Shown here: positions 32,565 through 42,084 of the stretch, one piece after another | Position numbering within the stretch: position 1 is the first letter of the stretch | Layout of the letters: each line of letters opens with the position of its first letter | DNA from: Microbacterium sp. EYE_78 | GTDB lineage: Bacteria > Actinomycetota > Actinomycetes > Actinomycetales > Microbacteriaceae | DNA length: 64,000 nt | Assembly (NCBI RefSeq): GCF_023149035.1 | Contig: NZ_JAHXMY010000001.1 | Location: forward strand, 372,001-436,000 | Direction: 5' to 3' | Notes under the pieces: generated by a model | What the model was told of the DNA's origin: nothing | What the model saw: the letters and a program-made list of their open reading frames with translations, nothing else | Database searches by the model: none | Translations under genes and position numbers: made by a program

Positions 32565-34178
32565 ATGCCCTCGACCGCTCGCCCCGGCCCCGCGCTCGTC
32601 CTGCTCGGCGCCGTCGCCCTCGTCCTCACCGCCTGCGGCAGCACCGCGCCGGCTGCCTCGCCCGCCGGCGACGCCGAACCCGTGGCGGGCGGCGATCTGA
32701 CGTTCGCCATCTCCGTCGACAGCGGATGCATCGACCCGCAGCAGGTCGGCAACAACGACGCCATCGCGATCGCCCGCCAGACGGTCGCGTCGCTGACCGT
32801 GCAGGACCCCGACTCCGGCGAGATCCTGCCGTGGCTCGCCGAGGAGTTCGACGTGAACGACGACGCCACGGCGTTCACCTTCACCCTGCGCGAGGGTGCG
32901 ACGTACGCCGACGGCGCGCCGATCGACGCGGCATCCGTGAAGACAAACTTCGAGGCGATCCAGGCGCTCGGTGCGAAGTCCACGCTCGGGTCGTCCTACC
33001 TCGCGGGGCTGCAGGACATCGAGGTCGCCGACGACCGCACCGTCACCATCACGTTCGAGCGCCCGAGCGCCCAGTTCCTGCAGGCCACGTCGACGTTCTC
33101 CCTCGGCCTCCTCTCGCCGGCAACCGCGGGACTGACCCCCGAGGAGCGCTGCGCGGGCGAGTACATCGGCTCGGGACCCTTCGCGGTGGCGTCGTACACG
33201 GTCGGCGACCGCGCCGTGCTCGAACGCCGCGACGGCTTCGACTGGGCCCCGCCCACCAGCGCACACCAGGGCGACGCCTACCTCGACACGATCACCTATC
33301 TGGTCGTCCCCGAAGCGGGCAACCGCACCGGCAGCCTGCAGTCCGGACAGATCGACGCGACCACCGGCATCTCCACCGCCGATGCCGCGCTGTTCGACAC
33401 CGACGGGTTCTGGTCGACCACCCGGGCCAACCCCGGGTCGGTGTACAACCTGTACGCCAACCAGACGACCCCGATCCTCGCGGAGAAGGACGTGCGCCTG
33501 GCGATCCAGAAGGGCATCGACCGCGAGACGATCACCTCGACGCTGCTGGGCGCGGACGACACCCCCGCCGTCTCGCCACTGGCGAGCTCCACGCCGTTCT
33601 TCACCGATCTGAGTGACGTCCTCGAGTTCGATCCGGATGCCGCCCGCGACCTGCTCGAGCAGGCCGGCTGGACCGAGGGCGCCGACGGCATCCGCGAGAA
33701 GGACGGCACCCCGCTGCGCTTCCACGTCACCTACTGGCAGACCCCGAAGGAGGTGCTCGAGCTCGTGCAGCAGCAGCTCCGGGAAATCGGCGTCGACCTG
33801 CAGCTCACCTTCGCCGCCATCGCAGACGTCACGGCGGCCAACGCCGACGGCGACTACGACTTCAGCTACGGCAACCTCACCCGCGCCGACCCCGACGTCC
33901 TCCGCACCGTCTTCGGCGTCGACAGCCCGACCAACCCGACGCAGCGCACCGAGCGGAACACCCTCGACGACGCGCTCGATGCCCAGTCGGCCGTCGTGGA
34001 CGCAACGGAGCGGCAGCAGCTCGTCGACGAGGCCGCACGGCAGCTCATCACCGAGGGCCACTCGATCCCCATCTACGAGCTGTCGACGACGATCACCGCC
34101 GCCGAACGGGTCCAGGGCCTCACCTTCGAGGCATCCAGCCGGCTCGACTTCTACGACGCCTGGGTGGCAGCCGAATGA
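32565..34178 (+). CDS. ABC transporter substrate-binding lipoprotein, peptide/nickel (SBP_bac_5) family
   Basis: 537 residues. Lipoprotein signal peptide with lipobox LTAC (lipidated C24). The mature protein shows the family hallmarks ILPWLAEEFDV, FTFTLREGATYADGAPIDA and a C-terminal LIEEAARQL-like stretch. Members bind di/oligopeptides, glutathione, opines or other amino-acid conjugates on the outer face of the membrane. First gene of a tight transporter operon with permeases, a fused ATPase, an M20 hydrolase and a third LLM enzyme, so the ligand is probably an S- or N-modified amino acid or peptide. Confidence 0.9.
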   Translation: MPSTARPGPALVLLGAVALVLTACGSTAPAASPAGDAEPVAGGDLTFAISVDSGCIDPQQVGNNDAIAIARQTVASLTVQDPDSGEILPWLAEEFDVNDDATAFTFTLREGATYADGAPIDAASVKTNFEAIQALGAKSTLGSSYLAGLQDIEVADDRTVTITFERPSAQFLQATSTFSLGLLSPATAGLTPEERCAGEYIGSGPFAVASYTVGDRAVLERRDGFDWAPPTSAHQGDAYLDTITYLVVPEAGNRTGSLQSGQIDATTGISTADAALFDTDGFWSTTRANPGSVYNLYANQTTPILAEKDVRLAIQKGIDRETITSTLLGADDTPAVSPLASSTPFFTDLSDVLEFDPDAARDLLEQAGWTEGADGIREKDGTPLRFHVTYWQTPKEVLELVQQQLREIGVDLQLTFAAIADVTAANADGDYDFSYGNLTRADPDVLRTVFGVDSPTNPTQRTERNTLDDALDAQSAVVDATERQQLVDEAARQLITEGHSIPIYELSTTITAAERVQGLTFEASSRLDFYDAWVAAE

Positions 34179-35146
34179 GCGCGGGGAGCGGGACCGTGTG
34201 GGCGCGCTACGTCGGCCTGCGCCTCCTGCAGGGAGCGATCGTCCTGTGGGCGGCCTACACGGTCTCGTTCCTCGTCCTCTACCTCCTGCCGGGAGACGCC
34301 GCATCGCTGGCCGCCGGCGGCGATCAGAGCGTGGATCCCGCGCTCGTGGCGGAGCTCCGCGCGCAGCTGGGGCTCGACCGTCCGCTGTGGGAGCAGTACG
34401 TCCTGGCGCTCGGACGAGCGCTGACGGGGGACTTCGGCGTCTCGACGCAGACGGGCCGGCCGGCCGTCGATCTGCTCGCGGAGTCCCTACCTCCCACGCT
34501 CGCGCTGACCTCCGCCGCATTCGTGCTGGCGATCGCACTGGGCGCCTCGCTCGCGGTCGCCGCCTCGCTCTCCCGCACCCCGTGGGTGCGGAACGTGCTG
34601 TTCGCGCTCCCGCCCATCGGCGTGTCGATCCCGGTCTTCTGGATCGGCCTGCTCCTGCTGCAGGCGTTCTCCTTCCGGCTTCGGATCTTCCCCGCCGTGG
34701 GCGACGCAGGCCTCGTCAGCCTCGTCCTGCCCGCGCTGACGATCGCGATCCCGTCCGGCGCATTCGTCGCGCAGCTGCTTTCGCGCAGCCTCCGCTCGAC
34801 GATGTCGCAGCCGTACATCGAGGTCGTCCGCGCCAAGGGGGCGGGCGAGGCGCGGGTGCAGCTCGGTCATGCGCTGCGCAACGCCGTCATCCCGACCCTG
34901 ACGATGCTCGGGGTGATGGTCGGCGGGCTCCTGTCCGGGGCGGTCGTGACCGAGACCGTCTTCTCGCGCCTCGGGATCGGCCGCCTCGTCGTGACGGCCG
35001 TCAACAACCGCGACATCCCGATCGTGCAGATCGTGGTCGTCTTCGCGGCGCTGGTGTTCGTCACCGCGAACCTCGTCGTCGATCTCGTGTACCCCCTCAT
35101 CGACCGCCGCATCACCGTGGCCCGCACCGCATTCGCGGTCGCCTGA
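34175..35146 (+). CDS. ABC transporter permease, DppB type
   Basis: 323 residues, six membrane segments starting with GLRLLQGAIVLWAAYTVSFL (about 14-33). The EAA loop is EVVRAKGAGEARVQLGHALRNAVIPTL, and the LPGDAASLAAGG stretch after helix 1 is typical of DppB. Its ATG overlaps the stop of the binding protein gene by four bases. It would form the membrane channel with the DppC-type permease encoded next, whose frame is broken. Confidence 0.92.
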   Translation: MSAGSGTVWARYVGLRLLQGAIVLWAAYTVSFLVLYLLPGDAASLAAGGDQSVDPALVAELRAQLGLDRPLWEQYVLALGRALTGDFGVSTQTGRPAVDLLAESLPPTLALTSAAFVLAIALGASLAVAASLSRTPWVRNVLFALPPIGVSIPVFWIGLLLLQAFSFRLRIFPAVGDAGLVSLVLPALTIAIPSGAFVAQLLSRSLRSTMSQPYIEVVRAKGAGEARVQLGHALRNAVIPTLTMLGVMVGGLLSGAVVTETVFSRLGIGRLVVTAVNNRDIPIVQIVVVFAALVFVTANLVVDLVYPLIDRRITVARTAFAVA

Positions 35147-35160
35147 CGATCGGAGCCGAC

Positions 35161-36059
35161 ATGTCCGCCGACCTCGCCACCGCCCGGGCGGCCGCTCCTC
35201 CCGCGACCCCCGTCGACCCTCCGGCCCCCGGGCGCCCGCGGCGGCCCGGCAACCTCGCGTTCCTGCGCCGGCCGAGCCTGCTGATCGCGATCGGCGTCCT
35301 CGCCGTGGTGATCCTCTGGGCACTCGCGCCGACCTGGTTCACGTCGGCCGATCCTCTCGCGGGCGACCTCGGGATCGCCTGCTGCCGCCCGGCCCCGCGC
35401 ACCCGTTCGGCACCGACAACCTGGGCCGAGACCTCTACGCCCGCGTCGTGCACGGATCGGCGACCTCGCTCGCCGCGACGACCGTCGCCGTCCTCGTCGG
35501 CCTGAGCGTGGGATCGTTCTTCGGGCTGCTGGCCGGCTTCATCCGCGGCTTCGTCGACGACGCGATCATGCGACTCATGGATGTGCTCCTCGCCATCCCG
35601 AGTCTCCTCCTCTCGCTGGCGCTCATCACCGCCCTCGGATTCGGGACGCTCAACGTCGCCGTCGCCGTCGGGCTCGCCTCGATCGCCACCTTCTCGCGGG
35701 TGATGCGCGCCGAGGTCCTCTCCGTCGCAACCTCGGTCTACGTCGAAGCCGCTCGGGTCAGCGGGGTGCGCTGGACGACAATCCTCCGTCGTCACGTCCT
35801 CCCGAACGCGGCGGCACCCGTCGTCGCGCTCGCTGCGCTGGAGTTCGGCGTGATGGTGCTCGCGATCTCGTCGCTGTCCTTCCTGGGGTTCGGCGCGCCG
35901 CCGCCGGCACCCGAGTGGGGATCCCTCGTCTCGGGCGGTCGGGACTACCTCGCCGTGGCGTGGTGGCTGACGACGCTGCCGGGCCTGGTCATCGTCGCCG
36001 TGGTGCTCTCCGCCAATCGGATCGCGCGCGCGCTCGAGCGGGACGGCGGCGCGCGGTGA
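35161..36059 (+). pseudogene. ABC transporter permease, DppC type, with a one-base frameshift
   Basis: Frame 1 from ATG 35161 encodes a normal DppC N-terminus with membrane helix 1 (LLIAIGVLAVVILWALAP) up to DPLAGDLGIA. At 35377-35379 one base is missing: reading on in the third frame from 35379 gives LLPPGPAHPFGTDNLGRDLY, the canonical DppC continuation, and then the intact transport domain with its EAA loop to 36059. The unshifted frame stops at 35505 with junk sequence. Either a recent inactivating deletion or a sequencing error in a GC-rich stretch. A GTG at 35448 could restart translation but would lose helix 1. Flanking genes are intact. Confidence 0.85.
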
Positions 36060-37681
36060 CGGCCTTGCTCGAGGTGACCGATCTCGCCGTCTCGTACACG
36101 GTGGGCGGCCGGACGCGGACGGCCGTCGACGGCGCCTCGTTCTCGGTCGAGCGCGGTGAGGTCGTGGCCATCGTCGGAGAGTCGGGCTCGGGCAAGAGCA
36201 CGACCGCGCATGCCGTGCTGCGCCTGCTCGCACGGAACGCGACGGTGGATGCCGGGAGCATCCGCTTCGCCGGCGAAGAGGTCTCGCGGCTGTCGGCACG
36301 CCAGTGGCGGGCTGTCCGCGGTCGCCGCATCGGGCTGATCCCCCAGGATCCCGCGACCAGCCTCAACCCGGTCAAGCGGGTGGGACCGCAGGTCGCGGAG
36401 CCGCTGGTCATCCACGGCATCGCCTCGCGCCGGGCGGCCGAGCAGCAGGCCGTCGAACTGCTCCGCCTCGCCGGCATCCCCGAGCCCGAGGCCCGCGCAC
36501 AGCAGTTCCCCCACCAGTTCTCCGGCGGCATGACCCAGCGCGCCCTCATCGCGACGGCACTCGCGGCGGAGCCGGACCTGGTCATCGCCGACGAACCGAC
36601 CAGCGCGCTCGACGTCACGGTGCAGCAGCAGATCCTCGACCACATCGACGGGCTCTCCCGCCGACTCGGCACCGCCGTCCTCCTCATCACCCACGATCTC
36701 GCCGTCGCGAGCGACCGCGCGCACCGCATCGTGGTGATGCAGCACGGCCGGATCGTGGAGCAGGGGCCGACGGCGGCGGTGCTCGGCGACCCACGGCATC
36801 CGTACACCCGCGCCCTCATCGACGCGGCTCCGGGTCTTCGTTCCGCCCCGATCGCACGGGTCCCGCGTCGACAGCCGGATGACGCGCAGCCGCTGCTGGA
36901 ACTGACGGGCGTCTCGAAGGAGTTCGCGCTACCGGGGCGACGCACGCTGCGTGCGGTCGACGACGTGTCGCTGACGGTCGGGCGAGGCGAGACGCTCGCG
37001 ATCGTCGGCGAATCGGGGTCGGGCAAGAGCACGACCGCCCGGCTCGCGCTGCGCCTGGAGACGCCGACCTCGGGCCGGATCCGGTTCGACGGCATCGACC
37101 TGGGCGCCGCGGACGCAGCGGAGGTGCGCGCGGTTCGCCGTCGGCTGCAACTCGTCTATCAGAACCCGTTCGCCTCCCTCGACCCGCGGTTCACGATCGA
37201 GCAGGTCATCGACGAGCCGCTGCGGGCCTTCCGCGAGGGCGACCGCCCCGCTCGGGCGGCTCGCGTCCGCGAGCTGCTCGACCAGGTCGCGCTGCCCTCG
37301 GGCGTCGCGACCCGGCGGCCCGCAGAGCTGTCCGGCGGGCAGCGCCAGCGGGTCGCGATCGCTCGTGCACTCGCACTCCGACCCGACCTCGTCGTCCTCG
37401 ACGAGGCGGTGTCGGCCCTCGACGTCTCGGTTCAGGCGCAGGTGCTCGCGCTGCTCACCGAGATACAGGACGCCACCGGTGTGTCGTACCTCTTCATCAG
37501 TCACGACCTGGCCGTCGTGCGGGAGATCTCGGATCGCGTCGCCGTGATGAGCGCTGGACGCGTCGTCGAGCTCGGCACTGCATCGCAGGTGCTCACAGAC
37601 CCCCGCGACCCGTACACCCGACGCCTGCTCGCGGCGGTCCCCGGACGGCGGAGCGGCTCGTGGACGGAGGCGACGCGGTGA
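36056..37681 (+). CDS. Fused dipeptide-type ABC ATPase (DppD-DppF)
   Basis: 541 residues with two complete nucleotide-binding domains. Domain 1 (about 1-255): Walker A GESGSGKST, signature FSGGMTQRALIA, Walker B VIADEPTSALD. Domain 2 (about 285-541): Walker A GESGSGKST, QNPFASLDP, signature LSGGQRQRVAIA, Walker B VVLDEAVSALD. One chain therefore replaces the DppD/DppF pair. GTG 36056 overlaps the stop of the DppC frame (GTGA). In domain 2 the usual DEP after Walker B reads DEA. Intact genes on both sides of the frameshifted permease argue the transporter was recently functional. Confidence 0.93.
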   Translation: MTALLEVTDLAVSYTVGGRTRTAVDGASFSVERGEVVAIVGESGSGKSTTAHAVLRLLARNATVDAGSIRFAGEEVSRLSARQWRAVRGRRIGLIPQDPATSLNPVKRVGPQVAEPLVIHGIASRRAAEQQAVELLRLAGIPEPEARAQQFPHQFSGGMTQRALIATALAAEPDLVIADEPTSALDVTVQQQILDHIDGLSRRLGTAVLLITHDLAVASDRAHRIVVMQHGRIVEQGPTAAVLGDPRHPYTRALIDAAPGLRSAPIARVPRRQPDDAQPLLELTGVSKEFALPGRRTLRAVDDVSLTVGRGETLAIVGESGSGKSTTARLALRLETPTSGRIRFDGIDLGAADAAEVRAVRRRLQLVYQNPFASLDPRFTIEQVIDEPLRAFREGDRPARAARVRELLDQVALPSGVATRRPAELSGGQRQRVAIARALALRPDLVVLDEAVSALDVSVQAQVLALLTEIQDATGVSYLFISHDLAVVREISDRVAVMSAGRVVELGTASQVLTDPRDPYTRRLLAAVPGRRSGSWTEATR

Positions 37682-39075
37682 CCGCGCGCTCGATCGGCCC
37701 GCTGGGCGCGCAGACGACGGACCTGCTGCGCGAGCTGATCCAGAACGCCGCCGTCAACGACGGCACCCCCGACTCGGGGCACGAACACCGGCAGGTCGCG
37801 ACACTGCAGCGGTTCTTCGAGGGCTCGGGACTCGAGGGCGTGACCGTCGAGCCGCATCCCGGGCGCACGTCCCTGATCGTGCGCATCCCCGGCACCGATC
37901 CGGATGCTCCGTCGTTGGCCCTCGTGGGCCACACCGACGTCGTACCCGTCGAGCCCGCGGGCTGGCAGCGGGATCCCTTCGCCGCCGAGGTGGTCGATGA
38001 CGTCCTGTGGGGTCGGGGCGCGATCGACATGCTCAACCTCACCGCCGCGTACGCCGTGGTGACGCGGGCTCTCGCGGCCGGGGCATTCGAACGCTCGGCC
38101 TTCAGACCGCGCGGTGACCTCATCTTCGCCGCGGTGGCCGACGAAGAGCACGGGAGCCGATTCGGCGTCGACTGGCTGGTCACGCACCGGCCGGACCTCA
38201 TCGACGCCGATTACGTCCTCACCGAGTCCGGCGGCGCCTCGGCAGGACCACTGCCGTCCATCGGCGTCATGGTCGGCGAGAAGGGTGCCGCTCCTCGCAC
38301 CCTGCGCATCACGGGCAGCCCCGGGCACGGATCGGCCCCCTGGAGCGCGCGCAACGCCGCCACGATCGCCGCGGAGGCCGTCGTCCGACTGTCCCGGCAC
38401 CGCACACCGACGGTCATCACGCCGCAGTGGCGCGACTACGCGCGCGCGCTCGACCTCGACGACGCCGTCCGCGACGCCGTCACCGACCCTCGGCGCTTCT
38501 TCGACGGGATCGGCGGCGTCGGCGGTCTCGACGGCTTCGCGCACGCGTCGACGCACACGACGATCGCCCCCACGGTCGTGCGCGCGGGCGAGAAGGGCAA
38601 CGTGATCCCCGGCGAAGCCACCGTGCAGCTCGACATCCGCATCCTCCCCGGTGTCACCCCCGAGGACGTGGACGGGTACCTGCGCGACGCGCTCGGCGAC
38701 CTCATCGAGCACATCGACGTCGTCGGCGACTGGTTCGGAGCGTCGACGGTCTCGCCGACGGACACCCCGCTGTTCGGTGCGCTCGAGGCCGCCGTGCGTC
38801 GGGCCTATCCTCGGGCGGAGCTCCTCCCCATGCTCGGGATCGGCGGGACGGACGGCCGGTTCTTCCGGCGCCGCGGCATCCCCGCGTACGGCTTCGGCGT
38901 CCTCAGCGAACGGTGGGACTACGGCACCTTCCGCCGCCTCTTCCACGGTCACGACGAGCGCATCGACCTGGCATCCCTCGACCTCACGGCCGAGGCCCTC
39001 GACCACGTCGTCCGTCGCTTCCACGACCCCGCCGGCGCCGCGCGGCGGCCCGCGCGGCGGGACTCACGCGCGTGA
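37678..39075 (+). CDS. M20-family metallopeptidase / deacylase
   Basis: 465 residues. Zinc ligands and catalytic acids in GHTDVVP, GRGAIDM and ADEEHGS, dimerisation lid domain in the middle, and a final RLFHGHDERI ligand region. GTG 37678 overlaps the upstream stop. M20 enzymes hydrolyse dipeptides or remove acyl groups from amino acids; in this transporter/monooxygenase setting an N-acyl-amino-acid deacylase or peptidase acting on the imported compound is likely. Confidence 0.88.
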   Translation: MTARSIGPLGAQTTDLLRELIQNAAVNDGTPDSGHEHRQVATLQRFFEGSGLEGVTVEPHPGRTSLIVRIPGTDPDAPSLALVGHTDVVPVEPAGWQRDPFAAEVVDDVLWGRGAIDMLNLTAAYAVVTRALAAGAFERSAFRPRGDLIFAAVADEEHGSRFGVDWLVTHRPDLIDADYVLTESGGASAGPLPSIGVMVGEKGAAPRTLRITGSPGHGSAPWSARNAATIAAEAVVRLSRHRTPTVITPQWRDYARALDLDDAVRDAVTDPRRFFDGIGGVGGLDGFAHASTHTTIAPTVVRAGEKGNVIPGEATVQLDIRILPGVTPEDVDGYLRDALGDLIEHIDVVGDWFGASTVSPTDTPLFGALEAAVRRAYPRAELLPMLGIGGTDGRFFRRRGIPAYGFGVLSERWDYGTFRRLFHGHDERIDLASLDLTAEALDHVVRRFHDPAGAARRPARRDSRA

Positions 39076-40091
39076 CGGCCGTCATCCCCACCGCGGGGGT
39101 CATCTTCGCCGGAACCTATGCCGAGGACTCGCCTGCCGCGGGCCTTGAGGCCGCGCTCAAGCTGTTCGCGCACGCCGAGGAGCTCGGCTTCGACGTGGCC
39201 GGCATCCGTCAGCGCCACCTCGAGCGCGGCGTCTCCGGCGCGCTCGCCTTCCTCGCCGCCGCGACGCAGCGCACCGACTCGATCACCCTCGAGAGCGCTG
39301 TCGTACCGCTCGGACACGAGACGCCGTTCCGCGTGGCGGAGGATGCCGCGCTCGTCGACGCGCTCGCAGGCGGACGGCTGCACCTCGGTGTCAGCACGTC
39401 GCGCCCGCACGACGAGCTGCTCACGCCCTACGCGCGCCCGGTCGCCGGCCACCACGCGGACCCGTACGCGGCCGTCGAACGACTGCTGCGAGCGCTCGAG
39501 GGGATGCCGCTGTCGGATGACCCGCTTCCGACGCCCTCCGGCCCTCAGATCCCGCGCATCCAGCCGCACGCCCCTGGACTGCGGGGCCGCGTCTGGCTGG
39601 GCGGCGGCTCGCTCCGGTCGGTGCGGTGGGCGGCCGAGAACGGGCTCCGCCTGCTGCTCGGCAACGTGGGCGACGGCGACGCGGCCCCGACCTTCGAGCA
39701 CGCGCAGCGGATCCACCTCGACGAGTATCACGAGCGATTCGCCGGCGGCGAGCGCGCGGTCGGCGTCGAACGCGTCGTCATCCCCGTCGACTCGGCGACA
39801 GCCTCGCAGCGAGAGCACTACGCGGCGTACACCGCCGCCCGCGAGGAGCGGACGCATCGACCGGTCCTCGCGGGGGATCGTCGCCTCGTGTTCGGGCGCG
39901 ACCTGCACGGTACCGTGGCCGAGATCGCCGACCGTCTCTCTGCGGACGAGGTGTTCGACGGCCGCACGCAGCTGCGGGTGTCGCTGCCCTACGGGTTCAC
40001 CGTCGACGAGTACCGCCAGATCCTCGGCGACATCCGCCACGGCCTCCTCCCCGTCCTCGGCTGGCGCCCGTCCACCGTCTCCGTCCACTGA
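39072..40091 (+). CDS. LLM class flavin-dependent oxidoreductase
   Basis: 339 residues from GTG 39072, overlapping the M20 stop by four bases. Luciferase-like features: AEELGFDVAGIRQRH, LESAVVPLGHETPFRVAEDAA, DALAGGRLHLGVSTSRP and RVWLGGGSLRSVRWAAENG. It belongs to the shorter alkanal-monooxygenase-like group, distinct from the two long enzymes at 27.9-30.5 kb. Requires reduced FMN from a separate reductase. Third oxygenase of the sulfur cluster. Confidence 0.85.
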   Translation: MTAVIPTAGVIFAGTYAEDSPAAGLEAALKLFAHAEELGFDVAGIRQRHLERGVSGALAFLAAATQRTDSITLESAVVPLGHETPFRVAEDAALVDALAGGRLHLGVSTSRPHDELLTPYARPVAGHHADPYAAVERLLRALEGMPLSDDPLPTPSGPQIPRIQPHAPGLRGRVWLGGGSLRSVRWAAENGLRLLLGNVGDGDAAPTFEHAQRIHLDEYHERFAGGERAVGVERVVIPVDSATASQREHYAAYTAAREERTHRPVLAGDRRLVFGRDLHGTVAEIADRLSADEVFDGRTQLRVSLPYGFTVDEYRQILGDIRHGLLPVLGWRPSTVSVH

Positions 40092-40116
40092 CCGCACGAT
40101 CACCGGGAGCATCCCC

Positions 40117-40971
40117 ATGACCAGCACGACCGACGTCGACCTCGAGCAGTTCGAGACCGAATGGGAGCAGTGGCACCACCGGCACGAGCGGCGCCGGAAC
40201 GACCCCCTCGGATTCCATGCCATCACGGGCCTGTACTGGCTCACCGAAGATCCCGTCGCCCTCGCGGACGCGCCGGGGCGTTGGAGCATCGGACCCGAGG
40301 GAGCGGTCGTCGAGCTGGCCGAGGGTGAGACGCTCACGCACGACGGCACCGTCATCCGCGGTCGGCACGCGTTCGGCGAGCTCGCCGAACGCGCCGGCAT
40401 CCTGCTCCACTTCAGCGACGGGCCCGTCGCCGGGGCGATCGAACTCGCGAAGCGAGGCGGGTTCACGATCGTCCGCCCGCGCCGGTCGGACCACCCCTTC
40501 CTCGCGGCGTACACGGGAACCCCCGCCTACGACCCGCACCCGCGGTGGCGGGTCGATGCCGCGTTCGTCGCCTTCGACGAGCCGGAACCGACCGAAGTGG
40601 GCGCCGCTGTCGAGGGCCTGACGCACGTCTACGACGCTCCCGGTGTGCTCCGCTTCGAACTCGACGGCGGGCCCCGCGACCTGCTGGCCTTCTCCGCCGG
40701 CGCGGAGCACCTCCTCGTCCTGTTCCGCGACGAGACGAGCGGGGTCACCACCTACGCCGCCAACCGATCGATCCTCGTCCCGGCGCCGGATGCGGAGGGC
40801 CGCACGACGATCGACTTCACGCGGGCGACGAACCTGCCCTGCGCGTATACGGACCACGCCACGTGCCCACTGCCGCCGTCGCGGAACCACCTGCCCGTTG
40901 CGGTCGAGGCCGGCGAGAAGACGCCGCTCGACCGCGTCCGCGCCGACGCCGTCCCCGTCCGGCGCAGCTGA
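40117..40971 (+). CDS. DUF1684 family protein
   Basis: 284 residues. The conserved C-terminal signature is clear: IDFTRATNLPCAYTDHATCP followed by PPSRNHLPVAVEAGEK. N-terminal FETEWEQWHHRHERRRNDPL and GFHAITGLYWL are also typical. The family has no established reaction; the invariant N-C-x-Y and C-P-L-P-P-x-x-N-x-L residues look like a catalytic or metal site. It is the last gene of the transporter/LLM operon, followed by a strong terminator. Confidence 0.88.
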   Translation: MTSTTDVDLEQFETEWEQWHHRHERRRNDPLGFHAITGLYWLTEDPVALADAPGRWSIGPEGAVVELAEGETLTHDGTVIRGRHAFGELAERAGILLHFSDGPVAGAIELAKRGGFTIVRPRRSDHPFLAAYTGTPAYDPHPRWRVDAAFVAFDEPEPTEVGAAVEGLTHVYDAPGVLRFELDGGPRDLLAFSAGAEHLLVLFRDETSGVTTYAANRSILVPAPDAEGRTTIDFTRATNLPCAYTDHATCPLPPSRNHLPVAVEAGEKTPLDRVRADAVPVRRS

Positions 40972-40986
40972 CCGTCGACGCACGAG

Positions 40987-41023
40987 GAAGGGGCGGGACC
41001 CGGCATCCGGATCCCGCCCCTTC
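40987..41023. terminator. Bidirectional terminator between convergent operons
   Basis: A 12-bp perfect stem, GAAGGGGCGGGA (40987-40998) with TCCCGCCCCTTC (41012-41023), with T-rich sequence behind on the plus strand. It lies between the DUF1684 stop (40971) and the stop of the amino acid binding protein (41032). Confidence 0.8.
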
Positions 41024-41031
41024 TCTCGTCG

Positions 41032-42045
41032 TCACTCGGACTTCGGCAGCCCCGGAGGGTTCACCCGCGACTCGGTGACGCCCTCGGACTCGAGGCCCCA
41101 GGCTTCGAGCACCTCGGCGTACGTGCCCTCTTCGATGAGGTGGTTGATGACGATCGAGACCGGCTCGGCGAGGCCGTTGCCCTTCTTCGTGCCGGCGGCG
41201 ATCTCGGCCGTCTGCGGCCATCCGCCGGGGACGATCCCCACGAGCTTCGTGTCGCCGGTCTCGCGGGCGGCCCATGCCGCCGTCGCGTTCGGGCCGAAGC
41301 CCGCGTCGGCACGCCCCGACTGCAGCGCGAGGGTCGCCGCGGCGGTGTCGTCGTAATAGGCCAGCTCGGCCGGCGCCTCGCCGTCCGCCTCGAGCTCCTC
41401 GTTCCACGCGAGCAGCACCTGCTCCTGGTTCGTGCCCGAGCCGACGGTGATGGTCAGGCCCGAGATGTCGGCCGCTTCGGTGATCGCGTCGATGTCGCTG
41501 TCGCTCCGCACGTAGAACCCGAGCAGGTCCTGCCGGTAGCTGGCGAAGTCGTAGAGCTCCTTGCGCTCCTCGGTCACCGTCACGTTCGAGGTGATGAGGT
41601 CGTACTTGCCGGACTGCACGCCGAGCGGCCAGTCCGCCCAGGCGACGACCTGCGGGTTGTACTCGAGACCGAGGCCCTCCGCGATGAGCGAGCCGATGTT
41701 CGGCTCGGTGCCGGCGACGTCCGTCGCGGCGGAGGTTCCCTCGGGCTGATAGCTCAGCGGCGGGACGAACGAGCCGATGGCGACCGTCAGCTTGCCCGCC
41801 TCGATCGGCTCGAACCCGCTCGCCTCGAGCGCGTCGACGGCCTCGGGGACCGGCTCGGTGTGGATCCAGGTGATGTCGCCCGACGCGACGTTCTTCTCGG
41901 CTGCCGGCGTGCTGTCGGCGGCGGCGGGGGCGGCGTCGACGGGCGCGCCGCCGAGGTTCACCGCCGCGACGACTCCGCCGACGACGGCGGCGACGGCGAC
42001 GATCCCGACGCCGAGGGCGACGCCCTGCTTCTTGCTGATGGCCAT
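41032..42045 (-). CDS. Amino acid ABC transporter substrate-binding protein (SBP_bac_3)
   Basis: 337 residues. The binding domain begins near residue 80 (LTVAIGSFVPPLSY) and shows LTITVGSGTNQEQVLLAWN and SGRADAGFGPNATA of the polar amino acid family. The N-terminus is a hydrophobic segment (GVALGVGIVAVAAVVGGVVAAV, about 9-30) without a lipobox cysteine, so it is held by an uncleaved anchor or secreted, unusual for a Gram-positive binding protein. Made from the same transcript as the ATPase and permease upstream (order permease, ATPase, binding protein). Cystine or an S-substituted cysteine is a plausible ligand given the neighbours. Confidence 0.88.
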   Translation of the reverse strand: MAISKKQGVALGVGIVAVAAVVGGVVAAVNLGGAPVDAAPAAADSTPAAEKNVASGDITWIHTEPVPEAVDALEASGFEPIEAGKLTVAIGSFVPPLSYQPEGTSAATDVAGTEPNIGSLIAEGLGLEYNPQVVAWADWPLGVQSGKYDLITSNVTVTEERKELYDFASYRQDLLGFYVRSDSDIDAITEAADISGLTITVGSGTNQEQVLLAWNEELEADGEAPAELAYYDDTAAATLALQSGRADAGFGPNATAAWAARETGDTKLVGIVPGGWPQTAEIAAGTKKGNGLAEPVSIVINHLIEEGTYAEVLEAWGLESEGVTESRVNPPGLPKSE

Positions 42046-42084
42046 GTTCTGCTCTCTCTGGTGCTGTGGTGTTCGGGTGGAGGG

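Noticed and set aside
35371..35390. Programmed frameshift in the DppC-type permease
   Set aside because: No slippery heptamer, internal Shine-Dalgarno or downstream pseudoknot is evident; ABC permeases are not known to use one. A deletion or sequencing error is simpler.
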